NCBI RefSeq assembly: GCF_964028355.1
Contig: NZ_OZ034761.1
Coordinates: 1,054,001 to 1,118,000, forward strand
Direction: 5' to 3'
Source of the DNA: Wolbachia endosymbiont (group B) of Gerris lacustris
Lineage (GTDB): Bacteria > Pseudomonadota > Alphaproteobacteria > Rickettsiales > Anaplasmataceae
DNA: 64,000 nt
Numbering within the stretch: the first letter of the stretch is position 1; every line of letters begins with the position of its first letter. Below, in pieces: positions 19,920 through 29,628 of this stretch. The position numbers and the translations under genes are program-made. The notes below the pieces were generated by a model. It saw only the letters and a list, made by a program, of their open reading frames with translations, searched no databases and was not told the origin of the DNA.

Positions 19920-20849
19920 GTTGGTCTATTATCTGATTCATGTAGTCGAAAACTAATTGTAACTTTATTCCAGACTTAGTATTGCTTTCATAGCCACTGT
20001 AGCTAGTACCATAACCTTTATACATCTCTTCCATATTGTTAGGTAGAGTAATATAGCTACTGTCCAATAATTTAACACTATTAAATAGCTGTAAGATTTT
20101 GCAATCAACTTGCAAGATATTTTTAAAAAGAACCACAGATTCATTATACATCCTTTTCATAAATTCCACTGCTTCTTCAGTAAATCTAAAATCCAAACCT
20201 TGTTTTGTTATATCTATCGAGTCCTCGTTTAGTAATTGACACATTGTTTCTACGCTACAATTATCAACCCCTATATTACCCAAGACCATGGCTTTTACGA
20301 ACGATGAACCTTTTAGCTTTCTCTTTCTTTTTATAAACCTTGTTGTAATTGAGATTTTGTCTACTTTTTCATTAAAAAATTCTTTGAGCTTTTTTGATAA
20401 GCTAGTTATTTTATTCATTCGTTCTCTCACTAAAAGTATTTCTGGGAGAATATAGCTACTGTCCAATAATTTAACACTATTAAATAGCTGTAAGATTTTG
20501 CAATCAACTTGCAAGATATTTTTAAAAAGAACCACAGATTCATTATACATCCTTTTCATAAATTCCACTGCTTCTTCAGTAAATCTAAAATCCAAACCTT
20601 GTTTTGTTATATCTATCGAGTCCTCGTTTAGTAATTGACACATTGTTTCTACGCTACAATTATCAACCCCTATATTACCCAAGACCATGGCTTTTACGAA
20701 CGATGAACCTTTTAGCTTTCTCTTTCTTTTTATAAACCTTGTTGTAATTGAGATTTTGTCTACTTTTTCATTAAAAAATTCTTTGAGCTTTTTTGATAAG
20801 CTAGTTATTTTATTCATTCGTTCTCTCACTAAAAGTATTTCTGGGAGAA
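19917..20849 (-). pseudogene. IS4-type transposase fragment with a tandem duplication
   Basis: The frame 19876-20829 encodes the N-terminal part of a DDE transposase (KKLKEFFNEKVDKISITTRFIKRKRKLKGSSFVKAM..KLLDSSYITLPNNM), where LLDSSY carries the first catalytic Asp. The C-terminal catalytic part is missing because the sequence joins radC near 19917. A segment of 133 codons occurs twice in frame, so the product is longer but not functional. Confidence 0.78.
20052..20849. repeat. 399-bp direct tandem duplication
   Basis: The units are 20052-20450 and 20451-20849, each beginning TATAGCTACTGTCC and ending TTTCTGGGAGAA. The two copies look essentially identical and the period is a multiple of three. 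Confidence 0.9.
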
Positions 20850-20890
20850 CTTATACCTTATTATTCTATCTCTTTCATACCTTTTTTTCC

Positions 20891-23251
20891 TTAACTTGAC
20901 GCGTATGGTTTATTTAACACTCCCAGTTTATTCATAAATTGACGTAGTATTGATATATCGTTCATTTTAGTAGATGGGCTTTCTTTATGCTCTGGCTGAT
21001 CTGACGATCTTTGTACTTCTTGCTCTGTTGAGTTGTTAGCTAAATTTTGTTGTTCAGTAACATTTTCCGGTTGTGTTGCAGTTGGGAAATTATCTTTACT
21101 GGTTTGCTTATCGGTGGTTAATTCTTTTACAGACTTCCTAATGCCGCTAAGTCCCAAAGTGACTATCAGACAGACCACTCCTGTTATAGCTATGATGGGT
21201 AATGCTGCTCCAATTGCAATCTGTCCTTGGAAGCAGGAAAGTGTTACCATTGTAATAATAGTAGTTGCTACTGTGATTGCTAACAGTATGCTAGCTCTTC
21301 TGCCCGGGTCAATGCATTTCCATAAAGCTTTGAAGCCATCTCTTATTTTGTGAAGAGAGCTCTGACATTTTTTTGAAAAAGTTCTAACGTTATATTTTTC
21401 TTCAAGTTTTTTCCTTAGTTTTTTAGCTTTTACCTTTCCTTCTTGTGGAGTTTTTGAGTAATTTTCTAAATGACGTAAAGTGCAATAATATTTTTCAGTA
21501 TGAAATTCTTGATCTTTTAGCTTCAGAGAACGAGAGTCAGCACCAACCTCTAGCAGCTTTGCGCAAAACTTTGTTATATTGTCGTGCTTTTTTTCTGGAT
21601 CAAAAATTGTTTTCATTTGCGAAAGATGGTTGCCTTTTTCTGCCTTTTTTATTAGTGCTACTTGTAGAGGGGTTCGTCCTTCTCCATTAATGGTATTTAT
21701 GGACTTACTCAACTGATCTTCAGATATTTTTTTTTCTTTCACTAAACTTGAAATCAACTTCAAACAAGAAATCTTTTGTTCTCCTTTTAGTAAAGCAATG
21801 TCATGCAGAATATTGTTACCCTCTTTATCCTGAGCAGTAATATCAGCACCATTTTGTAGAAGTAACTCTAAGGCTTTATATCTATTTGTTTTTCCAAATT
21901 TTCTATCTGTGCATGATCTATCCTTATTCTTTTCTTTTATATGCTGAAATAACTGATGTAGAGGTGTTTGTTTTGCTGTATTTTCAGCATTTATAGTTTC
22001 TTTAAACTGTGCTTTAAGCTGCTCTTTCTCACTTGCATTTAATATTATATTTAAAAATTTAAGCTTTTCTCCCTTCTCCAATTTTGTAACTATCAGGTGT
22101 AAAGCATTATTACCGTCTGTGTCTTTAAGTCTAATATCTGCTCCTTTTTGCAGTAACTCTTCAAAAAGTTTCTCATCTTTATCTTTGATTGCTAAATGTA
22201 ATTGATAATTATCATTACTATCTGGAGTATTTATGGTATGTGGTATAATTTCTTTAATTTTTGTTCTTATTTCTGATTTTAATTCAGGTTTCTTTACTGG
22301 CTTTGCTGATTTTTCTAAGAAATCACAATAGTATGTCTTTTGCTCTTCTTTTAAGTATTGTAATTCTTTTGTAGATAATCCTAAATTGTCAGAGCTGGCT
22401 CCATACTCTAGCAATTTTGTAAGAAACTTAAGTGTGTTATCGTTATCTTGAATTGTGTGAGAATCATGTTTCCCTTTTATTATCTTGTTAATTAGCGCTA
22501 CCTGAAAAGGAGTCTTTCCTTCTTGATTTTCACTATCAACAAGTTGTGCTAGATCTTCTTTCGTGATCGTTTTTATTAGGGTAACTAGAAATTTGCATTT
22601 TTGTTTCTTTTTGAGCGATGCAATAAGGTGTAAAATATTATTTCCTTTTTCATCTGTTATGCCACTGACATTTGTGCAGTCTTTTAGGTATTTTCTAAAT
22701 TTCCTGTTGTTTCTATTTTGGATTGCATTTAGTAATTGAACGTCATTATCAGAATCCGATATTCCGTTTATTCCATCTTCAAAATCGCTATTAGAATCTG
22801 ATATTCCGTTTATTCCATCTTCAAAATCGCTACTGTAGCCACTGTCTTGTTCATTGTACCTACTCAAACAACTTTTAGTGATTTCAGAAATTACTTGGTT
22901 TTTTGTTTCATTTGATATTTTTTTTGACTGTTCTACTACTTTACCTAGCACTGGAAGGAAACATTGGACATAATATCTGTGATATTTTTCCTGTTCTCTA
23001 AGCGATTCTTCTAATTTAGTTAACACTTCAGGACTAGCGCCTTCCTTAAATAACCTTTTACATTGCTTGAGTGTTCCATCTCGACTTCTTGGTTTTTCAT
23101 GCTTATGCTCTGCTTTTTTTACCTTTCTCTCTATAATGCAGTACAATTGTTTGTCTTTTTCTTTCCACTCTTGCTTTTCATTTTTATTTATGTATTCAGA
23201 TAATTTATTTGCATTAGTAACTAATGCACTTAGATCCATATTCATACTCAA
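20891..23251 (-). CDS. Ankyrin-repeat membrane protein
   Basis: The 786-residue protein has ankyrin-like units scattered through residues ~180-560 (GNNILHLIASLKKK, EGKTPFQVALINKI, GNNALHLIVTKLEKG, GRTPLQVALIKKAEKG). Two membrane segments lie near residues 675-720 (ILLAITVATTIITMVTL and ALPIIAITGVVCLIVTLGL), then a polar C-terminal tail rich in Gln, Asn and Ser. A 14-residue unit (SDFEDGINGISDSN) is repeated near residues 145-170. The ATG follows TTGAGGTTTGAGT. Position and repeats suggest an accessory, possibly host-interacting protein; its function is unknown. Confidence 0.85.
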   Translation of the reverse strand: MSMNMDLSALVTNANKLSEYINKNEKQEWKEKDKQLYCIIERKVKKAEHKHEKPRSRDGTLKQCKRLFKEGASPEVLTKLEESLREQEKYHRYYVQCFLPVLGKVVEQSKKISNETKNQVISEITKSCLSRYNEQDSGYSSDFEDGINGISDSNSDFEDGINGISDSDNDVQLLNAIQNRNNRKFRKYLKDCTNVSGITDEKGNNILHLIASLKKKQKCKFLVTLIKTITKEDLAQLVDSENQEGKTPFQVALINKIIKGKHDSHTIQDNDNTLKFLTKLLEYGASSDNLGLSTKELQYLKEEQKTYYCDFLEKSAKPVKKPELKSEIRTKIKEIIPHTINTPDSNDNYQLHLAIKDKDEKLFEELLQKGADIRLKDTDGNNALHLIVTKLEKGEKLKFLNIILNASEKEQLKAQFKETINAENTAKQTPLHQLFQHIKEKNKDRSCTDRKFGKTNRYKALELLLQNGADITAQDKEGNNILHDIALLKGEQKISCLKLISSLVKEKKISEDQLSKSINTINGEGRTPLQVALIKKAEKGNHLSQMKTIFDPEKKHDNITKFCAKLLEVGADSRSLKLKDQEFHTEKYYCTLRHLENYSKTPQEGKVKAKKLRKKLEEKYNVRTFSKKCQSSLHKIRDGFKALWKCIDPGRRASILLAITVATTIITMVTLSCFQGQIAIGAALPIIAITGVVCLIVTLGLSGIRKSVKELTTDKQTSKDNFPTATQPENVTEQQNLANNSTEQEVQRSSDQPEHKESPSTKMNDISILRQFMNKLGVLNKPYASS
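22757..22840. repeat. 42-bp tandem repeat, two units, in the ankyrin gene
   Basis: Each unit encodes SDFEDGINGISDSN on the reverse strand. The repeat keeps the frame. Confidence 0.75.
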
Positions 23252-23495
23252 ACCTCAATATTAAAGCTATTTAGCGTTAGCCCTCAAACTAACAACGGGA
23301 GACTTTTAAATTGAGCTAGATGTTATCGAAATATAGGTGAAAAGGCAGAAAACTAGTTTCTATTAGAAAATCTATTGTCATAGTCAAATCCCCACTTTAG
23401 CACTTGTCTACTATTTTAACTGTTTTATCTTAAAAAATAATAAATGTGACTAAACTGTGAAGCATGAGTGCTCTGAAAGAGACAAACCAATGTTT
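23252..23495. other. Intergenic, no feature recognised
   Basis: 244 bases of AT-rich DNA between the ankyrin gene start and the gmk stop. No gene or repeat is recognised. Confidence 0.4.
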
Positions 23496-24104
23496 TTATA
23501 GATCTTTCAAACTTGGTTTTTCTTCTAATTTTTTAAGCATTCCTTTACTTAGTATTGATTTTATCTCTTCTACGCTTTTATCAAGATCATCATTAATTAT
23601 TACGTAATCATATTTATTACTTTTACTTATCTCTTTTTGCGCTTCGGCTAATCTACGCTCTATTTCAATTTCATCATCACTATTACGCCTTTGTAGACGC
23701 AGTCTAAGCTCTTCCATTGAGGGAGGAAGTATAAAAACACTTACAACTTTTTCTCTTAAGATTTCAAATAAGTGGAATGCTCCTTGCCAATCTATATTCA
23801 GTAAAACACTTATGCCACTGCTCAGGTTTTGTTCTATAAAATCTTTTGGTATACCGTAAAAATTCTCAAAAACTTTAGCATATTCAAGCATTTGACCAGC
23901 CTTACATAGTTCATGAAACTTTTCTTCAGTAACGAAAAAATAGTCTTTTCCATTTACTTCACCGGGACGAGGTTTGCGTGTAGTCATAGAAACAGACATA
24001 ACTAAATCAGTTGATTGCTCAAGTAATTTTTCTGATATAGTAGTTTTTCCAGCTCCAGAAGGAGAGGATAGAATCAGTAGTATGCCCTCATTTTTTACGG
24101 TCAT
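23496..24104 (-). CDS. gmk: Guanylate kinase
   Basis: The P-loop is LSSPSGAGKTTISEKLL, and the GMP-binding region is VSMTTRKPRPGEVNGKDYFFV. The lid and ..LRLRLQRRNSDDEIEIERRL complete the 202-residue family length. The enzyme phosphorylates GMP to GDP in the cytosol and is essential. It lies 34 bases downstream of the pentapeptide-repeat gene on the same strand. Confidence 0.97.
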   Translation of the reverse strand: MTVKNEGILLILSSPSGAGKTTISEKLLEQSTDLVMSVSMTTRKPRPGEVNGKDYFFVTEEKFHELCKAGQMLEYAKVFENFYGIPKDFIEQNLSSGISVLLNIDWQGAFHLFEILREKVVSVFILPPSMEELRLRLQRRNSDDEIEIERRLAEAQKEISKSNKYDYVIINDDLDKSVEEIKSILSKGMLKKLEEKPSLKDL

Positions 24105-24138
24105 TTTTCTTTATTTAACAAGTACATTATAGAGTTTT

Positions 24139-25914
24139 TTAAGACTTTGTATTTTTTGAGTCAAAGTTTAAAGGGCTAGAGCCTTCTAAATTAGCATTTG
24201 ATAAATTGGTACCAACAAGAGAGGAATTATCAAAAACAGTATAACGTAAATCAGTTTTTTCAAGATTTGCCTTATTCAAATTAACGTTTACAAACTTTGC
24301 TCTACTTAATATTGAATTAGAAAAATCAGCGTTTTCTAAATTCATATTCTTGAACTCAAAGTAAGAATAGTTTACATCAAATTTTTTACCCTGTGATATT
24401 TTCTCTTGCAAACCTTCAATCGAAGTTATAGCATCCTCTAGATCTGTCTGTCCTTGATTGTCAATCACAATTGAATTATCAAATTTACAATCTGTTAAAT
24501 GAATATCAGCAATTGAACTTTTATATATGCTTGAAGAGAGAAAAGACATATCACTTATTGTCGAATTACTCAAATTGCTAAGAAAAAAACTAGTCTTTCT
24601 AAAGGTATTATCATAAAACACGGAGGATTTGAAATCACTTTCAATAAAGTTTGAATTAGTGACTTTTGACTTAGACCAGCTCGAATTATCAGCTAATAAT
24701 TTGAAGAATATTGAATTTTCTATCTCACTCGAATCCATATTATGGTGGGAAAGAGTACTATTATAAATTTGAGAGTCTTTAATTTTCGTCTTATACATTG
24801 AAGTTGTGGAAAGATCTGAGTCTTCTATTTTTGCAGAGGTAAACAATGAATGGTCAAAGAACGAACCATTCATGTCAGAATTCACAACTTTAGTATTATG
24901 AAACTTTCCGTGACAAATGTTAGCATCATAGGCGTTAACTTTATATAATTCACTAAAACTAAAATCAATATTAGACAAGTCAGCATCCTGAAGGTCTGCT
25001 TCGAAAACATATGCATGTTTTATCTTCGAACCATTTAGTATAGATTTAATGAAGTTTGAATTACTCCCCTTCACATAGGAAATTTGTGAATTGCTTAAAT
25101 TGGCTTTTTCAAAATTACTGTTGACTATAATAGAAGCATTAAAATAGGCGTTCGAAAGGTTGCTACCTGTAAAATCCGATTTTTTTATTTCAGCACCGTA
25201 TATATTAGCATTTTTTAGTGAAGAAAATTGTATCTTGAGCTTGTGTGCATCCACTCCAAAGAAACTTGCGTTGTCGAAATTATTTTTCTGCATAACAGTG
25301 TCGTTTATTTTACTATCACTAAAATTGATGTAGCTGGCACTTGAGTTTGATAAATTGGAGAAATTCATTTTTACATTCAAGAATTTGGTATGCAAACCAA
25401 TTATATTACACATACTTACTTTGTTGAGACTAGAATTGATAAAATCAGCATAACTGATATTAGACTGATCAAATATGATATCTGTTAAATTTGTAGAAGC
25501 AAATTTTGAAAAACTTAAATTTGTGCCTTTTATTTTAACGCCATGTAAATTAGCATTGGAAAAATTAGCACCACGCAAATCAACATCGATAAAAGACACA
25601 TCTGATAAATCAGTGTTAGAAAAATCGGCACCAATCAAACTCACTCCGTCAAAAATAGATTTATGTAAATATAATTGACTAAAATTAGCTCCATTTAAAT
25701 TAGGGCCAAAACCTTTCTTAAAGTCTTGTGGTATGCCTGCTTTGTTGCACTGTACTAAAAATTTAGCGAAATCTTTTGTATTGTAAGATACGTATTTTAC
25801 ATCATGTAGAGCGCTTAAAAAATCATTGATTGGATTTTTTTCATCATCTATTTCATTTCCATAGCATAAATGACCAGCTAAAATTAATATCAAAAGTCTA
25901 ATTATCTTTTGCAT
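24139..25914 (-). CDS. Exported pentapeptide-repeat protein
   Basis: A signal peptide (MQKIIRLLILILAGHLCYG) leads about 560 residues of A(D/N)LXX-type pentapeptides, for example GVSLIGADFSNTDLSDVSF and NLENADFSNSILSRAKF, which should form a right-handed quadrilateral beta helix. One non-repeat break occurs near residues 480-500 (DLEDAITSIEGLQEKISQG). Its start overlaps the end of the upstream ankyrin gene by 17 bases, so the two are translated from one message. The signal peptide points to the periplasm or beyond. The biochemical role is unknown. Confidence 0.85.
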   Translation of the reverse strand: MQKIIRLLILILAGHLCYGNEIDDEKNPINDFLSALHDVKYVSYNTKDFAKFLVQCNKAGIPQDFKKGFGPNLNGANFSQLYLHKSIFDGVSLIGADFSNTDLSDVSFIDVDLRGANFSNANLHGVKIKGTNLSFSKFASTNLTDIIFDQSNISYADFINSSLNKVSMCNIIGLHTKFLNVKMNFSNLSNSSASYINFSDSKINDTVMQKNNFDNASFFGVDAHKLKIQFSSLKNANIYGAEIKKSDFTGSNLSNAYFNASIIVNSNFEKANLSNSQISYVKGSNSNFIKSILNGSKIKHAYVFEADLQDADLSNIDFSFSELYKVNAYDANICHGKFHNTKVVNSDMNGSFFDHSLFTSAKIEDSDLSTTSMYKTKIKDSQIYNSTLSHHNMDSSEIENSIFFKLLADNSSWSKSKVTNSNFIESDFKSSVFYDNTFRKTSFFLSNLSNSTISDMSFLSSSIYKSSIADIHLTDCKFDNSIVIDNQGQTDLEDAITSIEGLQEKISQGKKFDVNYSYFEFKNMNLENADFSNSILSRAKFVNVNLNKANLEKTDLRYTVFDNSSLVGTNLSNANLEGSSPLNFDSKNTKS

Positions 25915-26878
25915 CGCATGTATTTTCTTTTGTTTTTATAGCAAAGTTATACATATCTGAGTTTTCTTCATTGTTTATTTCTTTATCCTCCAGAAGGTAT
26001 GGCATCATTTCGGCAATTGCGTTTATTATGTTGATCTGCTTCCTTTCGATTGCCATTTCAATAGGAGATTTAAAATTATTATCAACTGCTCTAGGATCAG
26101 CACCTTGTAATAGGAGAAAGCGAACTGTGTCTATTTGACTTTGCCTCACTGCATAAATTAGAGGAGTATCACCCAATTTATTTCTAAATCTTAGTATTTC
26201 TTGAATTGTTAATCCAATTTTTTCTAGCTTATTTATTACTCCTCTTAGACAAATTAAGTTGCCCTTCTTGATGCAGTAAAAAAATTGCTTACTGTAATCA
26301 TCAGTAAATATAGTTTTAGGAAGGTGCTCGTTTAGGCTATCATATTGTCTTTTATATATAGACTTGCTTTTATGGTTCCATTCTTTTTTTATTTCTTTGT
26401 TTAGCTTTGTCCATTTTTCGCTTTCTTCATTTTCTTTGTTCACAGGTGTTATATTGTCAGGCTGTTCTTCTTTCTTTTTCTCTGTGAATTGGCTTGTTGA
26501 AAGTAGTTCGGTGTCTTTTTTGCTAATCTCCTCTTCAGGCTGTAGGTTTGTTTGATTATTGTGACTGATTTTCTTCTCTTCAGGTTCTTCTTTTTTTTCT
26601 TCCAATAAAGGACTTATTGAAAATTCGGTATCTTTTATATTAGTCTCCTCTTCAGACTGTAGGTTTGTTTGATTACTTGAAGGTACTTCTTCATTGATTA
26701 CATTTGTTGGGTCTGTGCTTTCTTTGAGTTCGCCCAGAAGCGGAGAAGTTTTTTCAGCATCAGTGTTGCTTTTCGATACGTCTTCTTGATTTATATTTTC
26801 TTCAGGTTGCTCTATAGCAAACAGGTTAGATGATAAAAATATAGCAACTAATAGTATGAAATATAAAGTATTCTTCAT
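25898..26878 (-). CDS. Exported protein with C-terminal ankyrin repeats
   Basis: A signal peptide (MKNTLYFILLVAIFLSSNLFA) is followed by a low-complexity Glu, Asn, Pro and Thr-rich stretch to about residue 150, in which a block (NQTNLQ(S/P)EEE..KDTE) is repeated. Residues ~200-295 contain ankyrin repeats (GDTPLIYAVRQSQIDTVRFLLLQGADPRAV). It probably forms an operon with the pentapeptide gene, which overlaps its 3' end. The function is unknown. Confidence 0.82.
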   Translation of the reverse strand: MKNTLYFILLVAIFLSSNLFAIEQPEENINQEDVSKSNTDAEKTSPLLGELKESTDPTNVINEEVPSSNQTNLQSEEETNIKDTEFSISPLLEEKKEEPEEKKISHNNQTNLQPEEEISKKDTELLSTSQFTEKKKEEQPDNITPVNKENEESEKWTKLNKEIKKEWNHKSKSIYKRQYDSLNEHLPKTIFTDDYSKQFFYCIKKGNLICLRGVINKLEKIGLTIQEILRFRNKLGDTPLIYAVRQSQIDTVRFLLLQGADPRAVDNNFKSPIEMAIERKQINIINAIAEMMPYLLEDKEINNEENSDMYNFAIKTKENTCDAKDN

Positions 26879-27327
26879 AAATATTATGATTAACTAAAAT
26901 GATACTATAATCAAATGATTAATCTACAGTAAAAAATGCCTTAGGGTTTTATTTATAAAAAACATTTGTATTACCTTTTCTATACGAGTAGAATTTTGCA
27001 AAGATTGAATATCAAAGTTTTTCCCATTTATTTAGGTTTTACCTTAAATTGTCATTGGAGTAGCTGACACTGTTTTTTTCTTGATTCCAGCGTCACGCGC
27101 TGGAATGACACCTTCATAATGTTATTCCATTTCTCTTGTCATCCCAGTACTTGATACTGGGATCCATTTTCCATCATCATTAGAAACGTTATATTTTAGC
27201 ATAACTTTTAACTCACAAATTTAACTGGATGCCAGTGCTGGCTACTTTTATGACATCTATCATTTTATGTTTATAGTATTTTTTGCAAATAAACGTTCAT
27301 AGTTGTAAATTAAATGCAGAAAAATAC

Positions 27328-27355
27328 TTGACACATTTGGTAAGTTGATTATTAT
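27328..27355 (+). promoter_or_regulatory. Orphan sigma-70 promoter
   Basis: TTGACA (27328-27333) and TATTAT (27350-27355) lie 16 bases apart. About 170 bases downstream AGGAGG precedes ATGTCTAAAATTCCTTAA, a five-codon frame. The downstream gene appears to be missing, or the transcript is a non-coding RNA. Confidence 0.5.
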
Positions 27356-27524
27356 CAGTAGAACGAGGGTATTTTAGAGCTCGAAATTTACCTTATTCAA
27401 GTCCGCAGACTTTTCAATTAATCTCTCAATAAAAAAATATAGCACAGTCTACTTCAGTGCATACTTAATTTCTGTCATGAGGTGTGTTATATTTTTCTAA
27501 ATCGTTTTTTATAGGAGGATCATT

Positions 27525-27542
27525 ATGTCTAAAATTCCTTAA
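27525..27542 (+). other. Five-codon frame with a strong ribosome binding site
   Basis: AGGAGG at 27514-27519 is well spaced from an ATG that encodes only M-S-K-I-P before TAA. It looks like the start of a lost gene fused to intergenic DNA. A leader peptide is possible but nothing follows on this strand. Confidence 0.3.
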
Positions 27543-27554
27543 AATTAATTAAAG

Positions 27555-28442
27555 TTAAACATTAATTAAATAGTGCAGTACTGCCTTACGCGTTGCTAAT
27601 CCAAACTTTACTTGCTGTAAAATAACACAATCTGCTATATCATTGCTAGTTTCGATACCTCTATTTATTGGTCCTGGGTGCATAACAATTGCATCTGGTT
27701 TTGCATGCGATAGTTTTTGTGCATCAAGTCCATACAAATGAAAATATTCTTTTTCTGAAGAATTATTATTCATACGCTCTTTCTGCAACCTCAAGAGCAT
27801 AATTACATCAGCATCCTTTATACCTTCGATTAATGAATAATGAAGTGAATCTACTTCAGAAAAATGCTTACACATCAAAGCTGGTGGTGCAACTAAGCTT
27901 ATTTTTGCTCCAAACATTTTTAGCAATCTTATATTTGATCTTGCAACTCTACTGTGCAAAATATCTCCACATATAACAATTTTGAGGTTTTTTATTTGCT
28001 TTTTATGATTGATAATTACAAGATAATCTGCAAGAGCTTGAGTTGGATGTTCACTGCTTCCATCGCCTGCGTTGATTAGCGAGCAGTTGACATGCTTTGC
28101 CAATGTATTAATAATACCACTACTTTTATGCCTGATTATCATATAGTCAGGATTCATTGTATTTAGTGTTTTTATCATATCTTTTAGATCTTCCCCTTTG
28201 TTAATAGAAGAAGATTTTATTGGTAAAGTTATAACATTTGCTCCAAGGCTTTTTGCTGCTATTTCAAAAGATGCGAGCGTACGTGTTGAATCTTCAAAGA
28301 ATAGGTTTATGACTATTTTATTTTTCAGAACATGACTATTTTCAACTTTTTCTTCAAGGTATTGGTTGGCTAATTTAGTTATATTTTCTACATCACCGAT
28401 TGTGAGGTCTGAGATATTTAATAAATTCCTTCTCTTGTCCAT
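27555..28442 (-). CDS. pyrB: Aspartate carbamoyltransferase catalytic subunit
   Basis: The carbamoyl-phosphate site motif is FFEDSTRTLASFE (S-T-R-T), followed by the loop SSINKGEDLKD, GDGSSEHPTQALADYL and VMHPGPINRG. Length is 295 residues, normal for the catalytic chain. It condenses carbamoyl phosphate and aspartate in the second step of pyrimidine synthesis. No pyrI is adjacent. The start is the ATG at 28442, preceded by AAAAAAGGAGCT. Confidence 0.96.
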   Translation of the reverse strand: MDKRRNLLNISDLTIGDVENITKLANQYLEEKVENSHVLKNKIVINLFFEDSTRTLASFEIAAKSLGANVITLPIKSSSINKGEDLKDMIKTLNTMNPDYMIIRHKSSGIINTLAKHVNCSLINAGDGSSEHPTQALADYLVIINHKKQIKNLKIVICGDILHSRVARSNIRLLKMFGAKISLVAPPALMCKHFSEVDSLHYSLIEGIKDADVIMLLRLQKERMNNNSSEKEYFHLYGLDAQKLSHAKPDAIVMHPGPINRGIETSNDIADCVILQQVKFGLATRKAVLHYLINV

Positions 28443-28522
28443 AGCTCCTTTTTTGAGCTTATTCTACTTTCCTAATTTCAATTACACAACTGTAAAGTAA
28501 AGTAGAAGGAAGCTATAAAATT

Positions 28523-29539
28523 TTATTTCCACTTATACTCATCTGCTATCATAACAGCCTCAAAGAGGTGCTTTTCAAGCTCACTTATAGGTAGATCACT
28601 TTGTGGATAATTTCCCCAAGATTTTAATGTATCAGAAGTTTCAATACCTTCAACAATGGGATATTCTTGATTTTTTTTAGCATATAATTCTTGAGCTTTT
28701 TTACTTATAAAAAATTCCAATAAAGCTATAGCATTTTCTCTGTGTTTTGCGTTTTTTGTTACTGCTGCACCACTAAGATTCACCATTACACCATCACTCG
28801 GGAAGAAAGCTCCTAACTTTTCTTTGATATTCTTTTTATTTTCTGATGAAAGGATTCTTGCAAAGTAGTAGCTGTTTACTATTGCAACATTGCCTTCACC
28901 AGCGGCTACAGCATAAATTTGATCTGTGTCACCACCGCTTGGTTTTCTTGCCATGTTGCTTACAATTCCACTAACCCATTCTTTTGTTTTTTCAAAACCA
29001 TTTTTTGCAATCATAAAAGCGATCAATGATCGGTTATATGGACTTGTGGAAGAGCGTACTAATATTTTCCCTTTCCATTTTTCATCCGCTAAATCTTCAT
29101 AGGTACTTAATTCCTTAGGATCTACTGATTCTTTATTATAAACCAATATTCTAGCTCTTTTTGTGAGACCAAACCAATAATCTTCATTATCTCTAAATTT
29201 TGCAGGTATGGCATTTTTTAGAGTCTCTGAATCCACTCGAGATAAGAGCCCTCTTTTTTTGGCTAAAATCAAATTCACCGCATCTGCAGTTAAAAACAAA
29301 TCAGCTTCACCACCATTTTCCATGCGTGAAAGCAATTGAGAATAATCGTCAATGATATAACGTACCTTGATGCCAGTGGTTTTTGTAAAATCATCAAATA
29401 AACTATGTACTAATTCTTCTTTACGTGATGAATAAACGTTTACTACTTGTGAATCATCAATTCCGCTATTTTTATATAAAAAATTAACGACTATCAATAT
29501 AGCCGCTACTAAAGATATAAATATTAAACCTTTTTTCAT
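28523..29539 (-). CDS. Iron(III) ABC transporter periplasmic binding protein
   Basis: The N-terminus (MKKGLIFISLVAAILIVVNFLY) is a signal or anchor peptide. The mature part resembles FbpA/FutA proteins: VVNVYSSRKEELVHSLFDDF, GGEADLFLTADAVNL, and VNSYYFARIL, whose two adjacent Tyr are the usual iron ligands. It should bind ferric iron and deliver it to an inner-membrane ABC transporter encoded elsewhere. I start at the ATG at 29539 because AAAGGGG lies eight bases upstream; a TTG two codons earlier has no such support. Confidence 0.88.
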   Translation of the reverse strand: MKKGLIFISLVAAILIVVNFLYKNSGIDDSQVVNVYSSRKEELVHSLFDDFTKTTGIKVRYIIDDYSQLLSRMENGGEADLFLTADAVNLILAKKRGLLSRVDSETLKNAIPAKFRDNEDYWFGLTKRARILVYNKESVDPKELSTYEDLADEKWKGKILVRSSTSPYNRSLIAFMIAKNGFEKTKEWVSGIVSNMARKPSGGDTDQIYAVAAGEGNVAIVNSYYFARILSSENKKNIKEKLGAFFPSDGVMVNLSGAAVTKNAKHRENAIALLEFFISKKAQELYAKKNQEYPIVEGIETSDTLKSWGNYPQSDLPISELEKHLFEAVMIADEYKWK

Positions 29540-29628
29540 AAACAAACCCCTTTAGCTTAAGGTACTCAAATAGCGAGGCCTGAGCAAGTATAAAAATTCC
29601 AATCAATGGACATTGTAGGAGATTTATT

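Larger units (their letters stand above)
26879..27554. other. Long intergenic region with palindromic repeats and an orphan promoter
   Basis: At about 27080-27175 two adjacent short repeats occur (ATTCCAGCGTCACGCGCTGG and CATCCCAGTACTTGATACTG). A strong promoter-like sequence at 27328-27355 and a Shine-Dalgarno-led five-codon frame at 27525-27542 follow on the plus strand. No full gene is seen. Confidence 0.6.
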
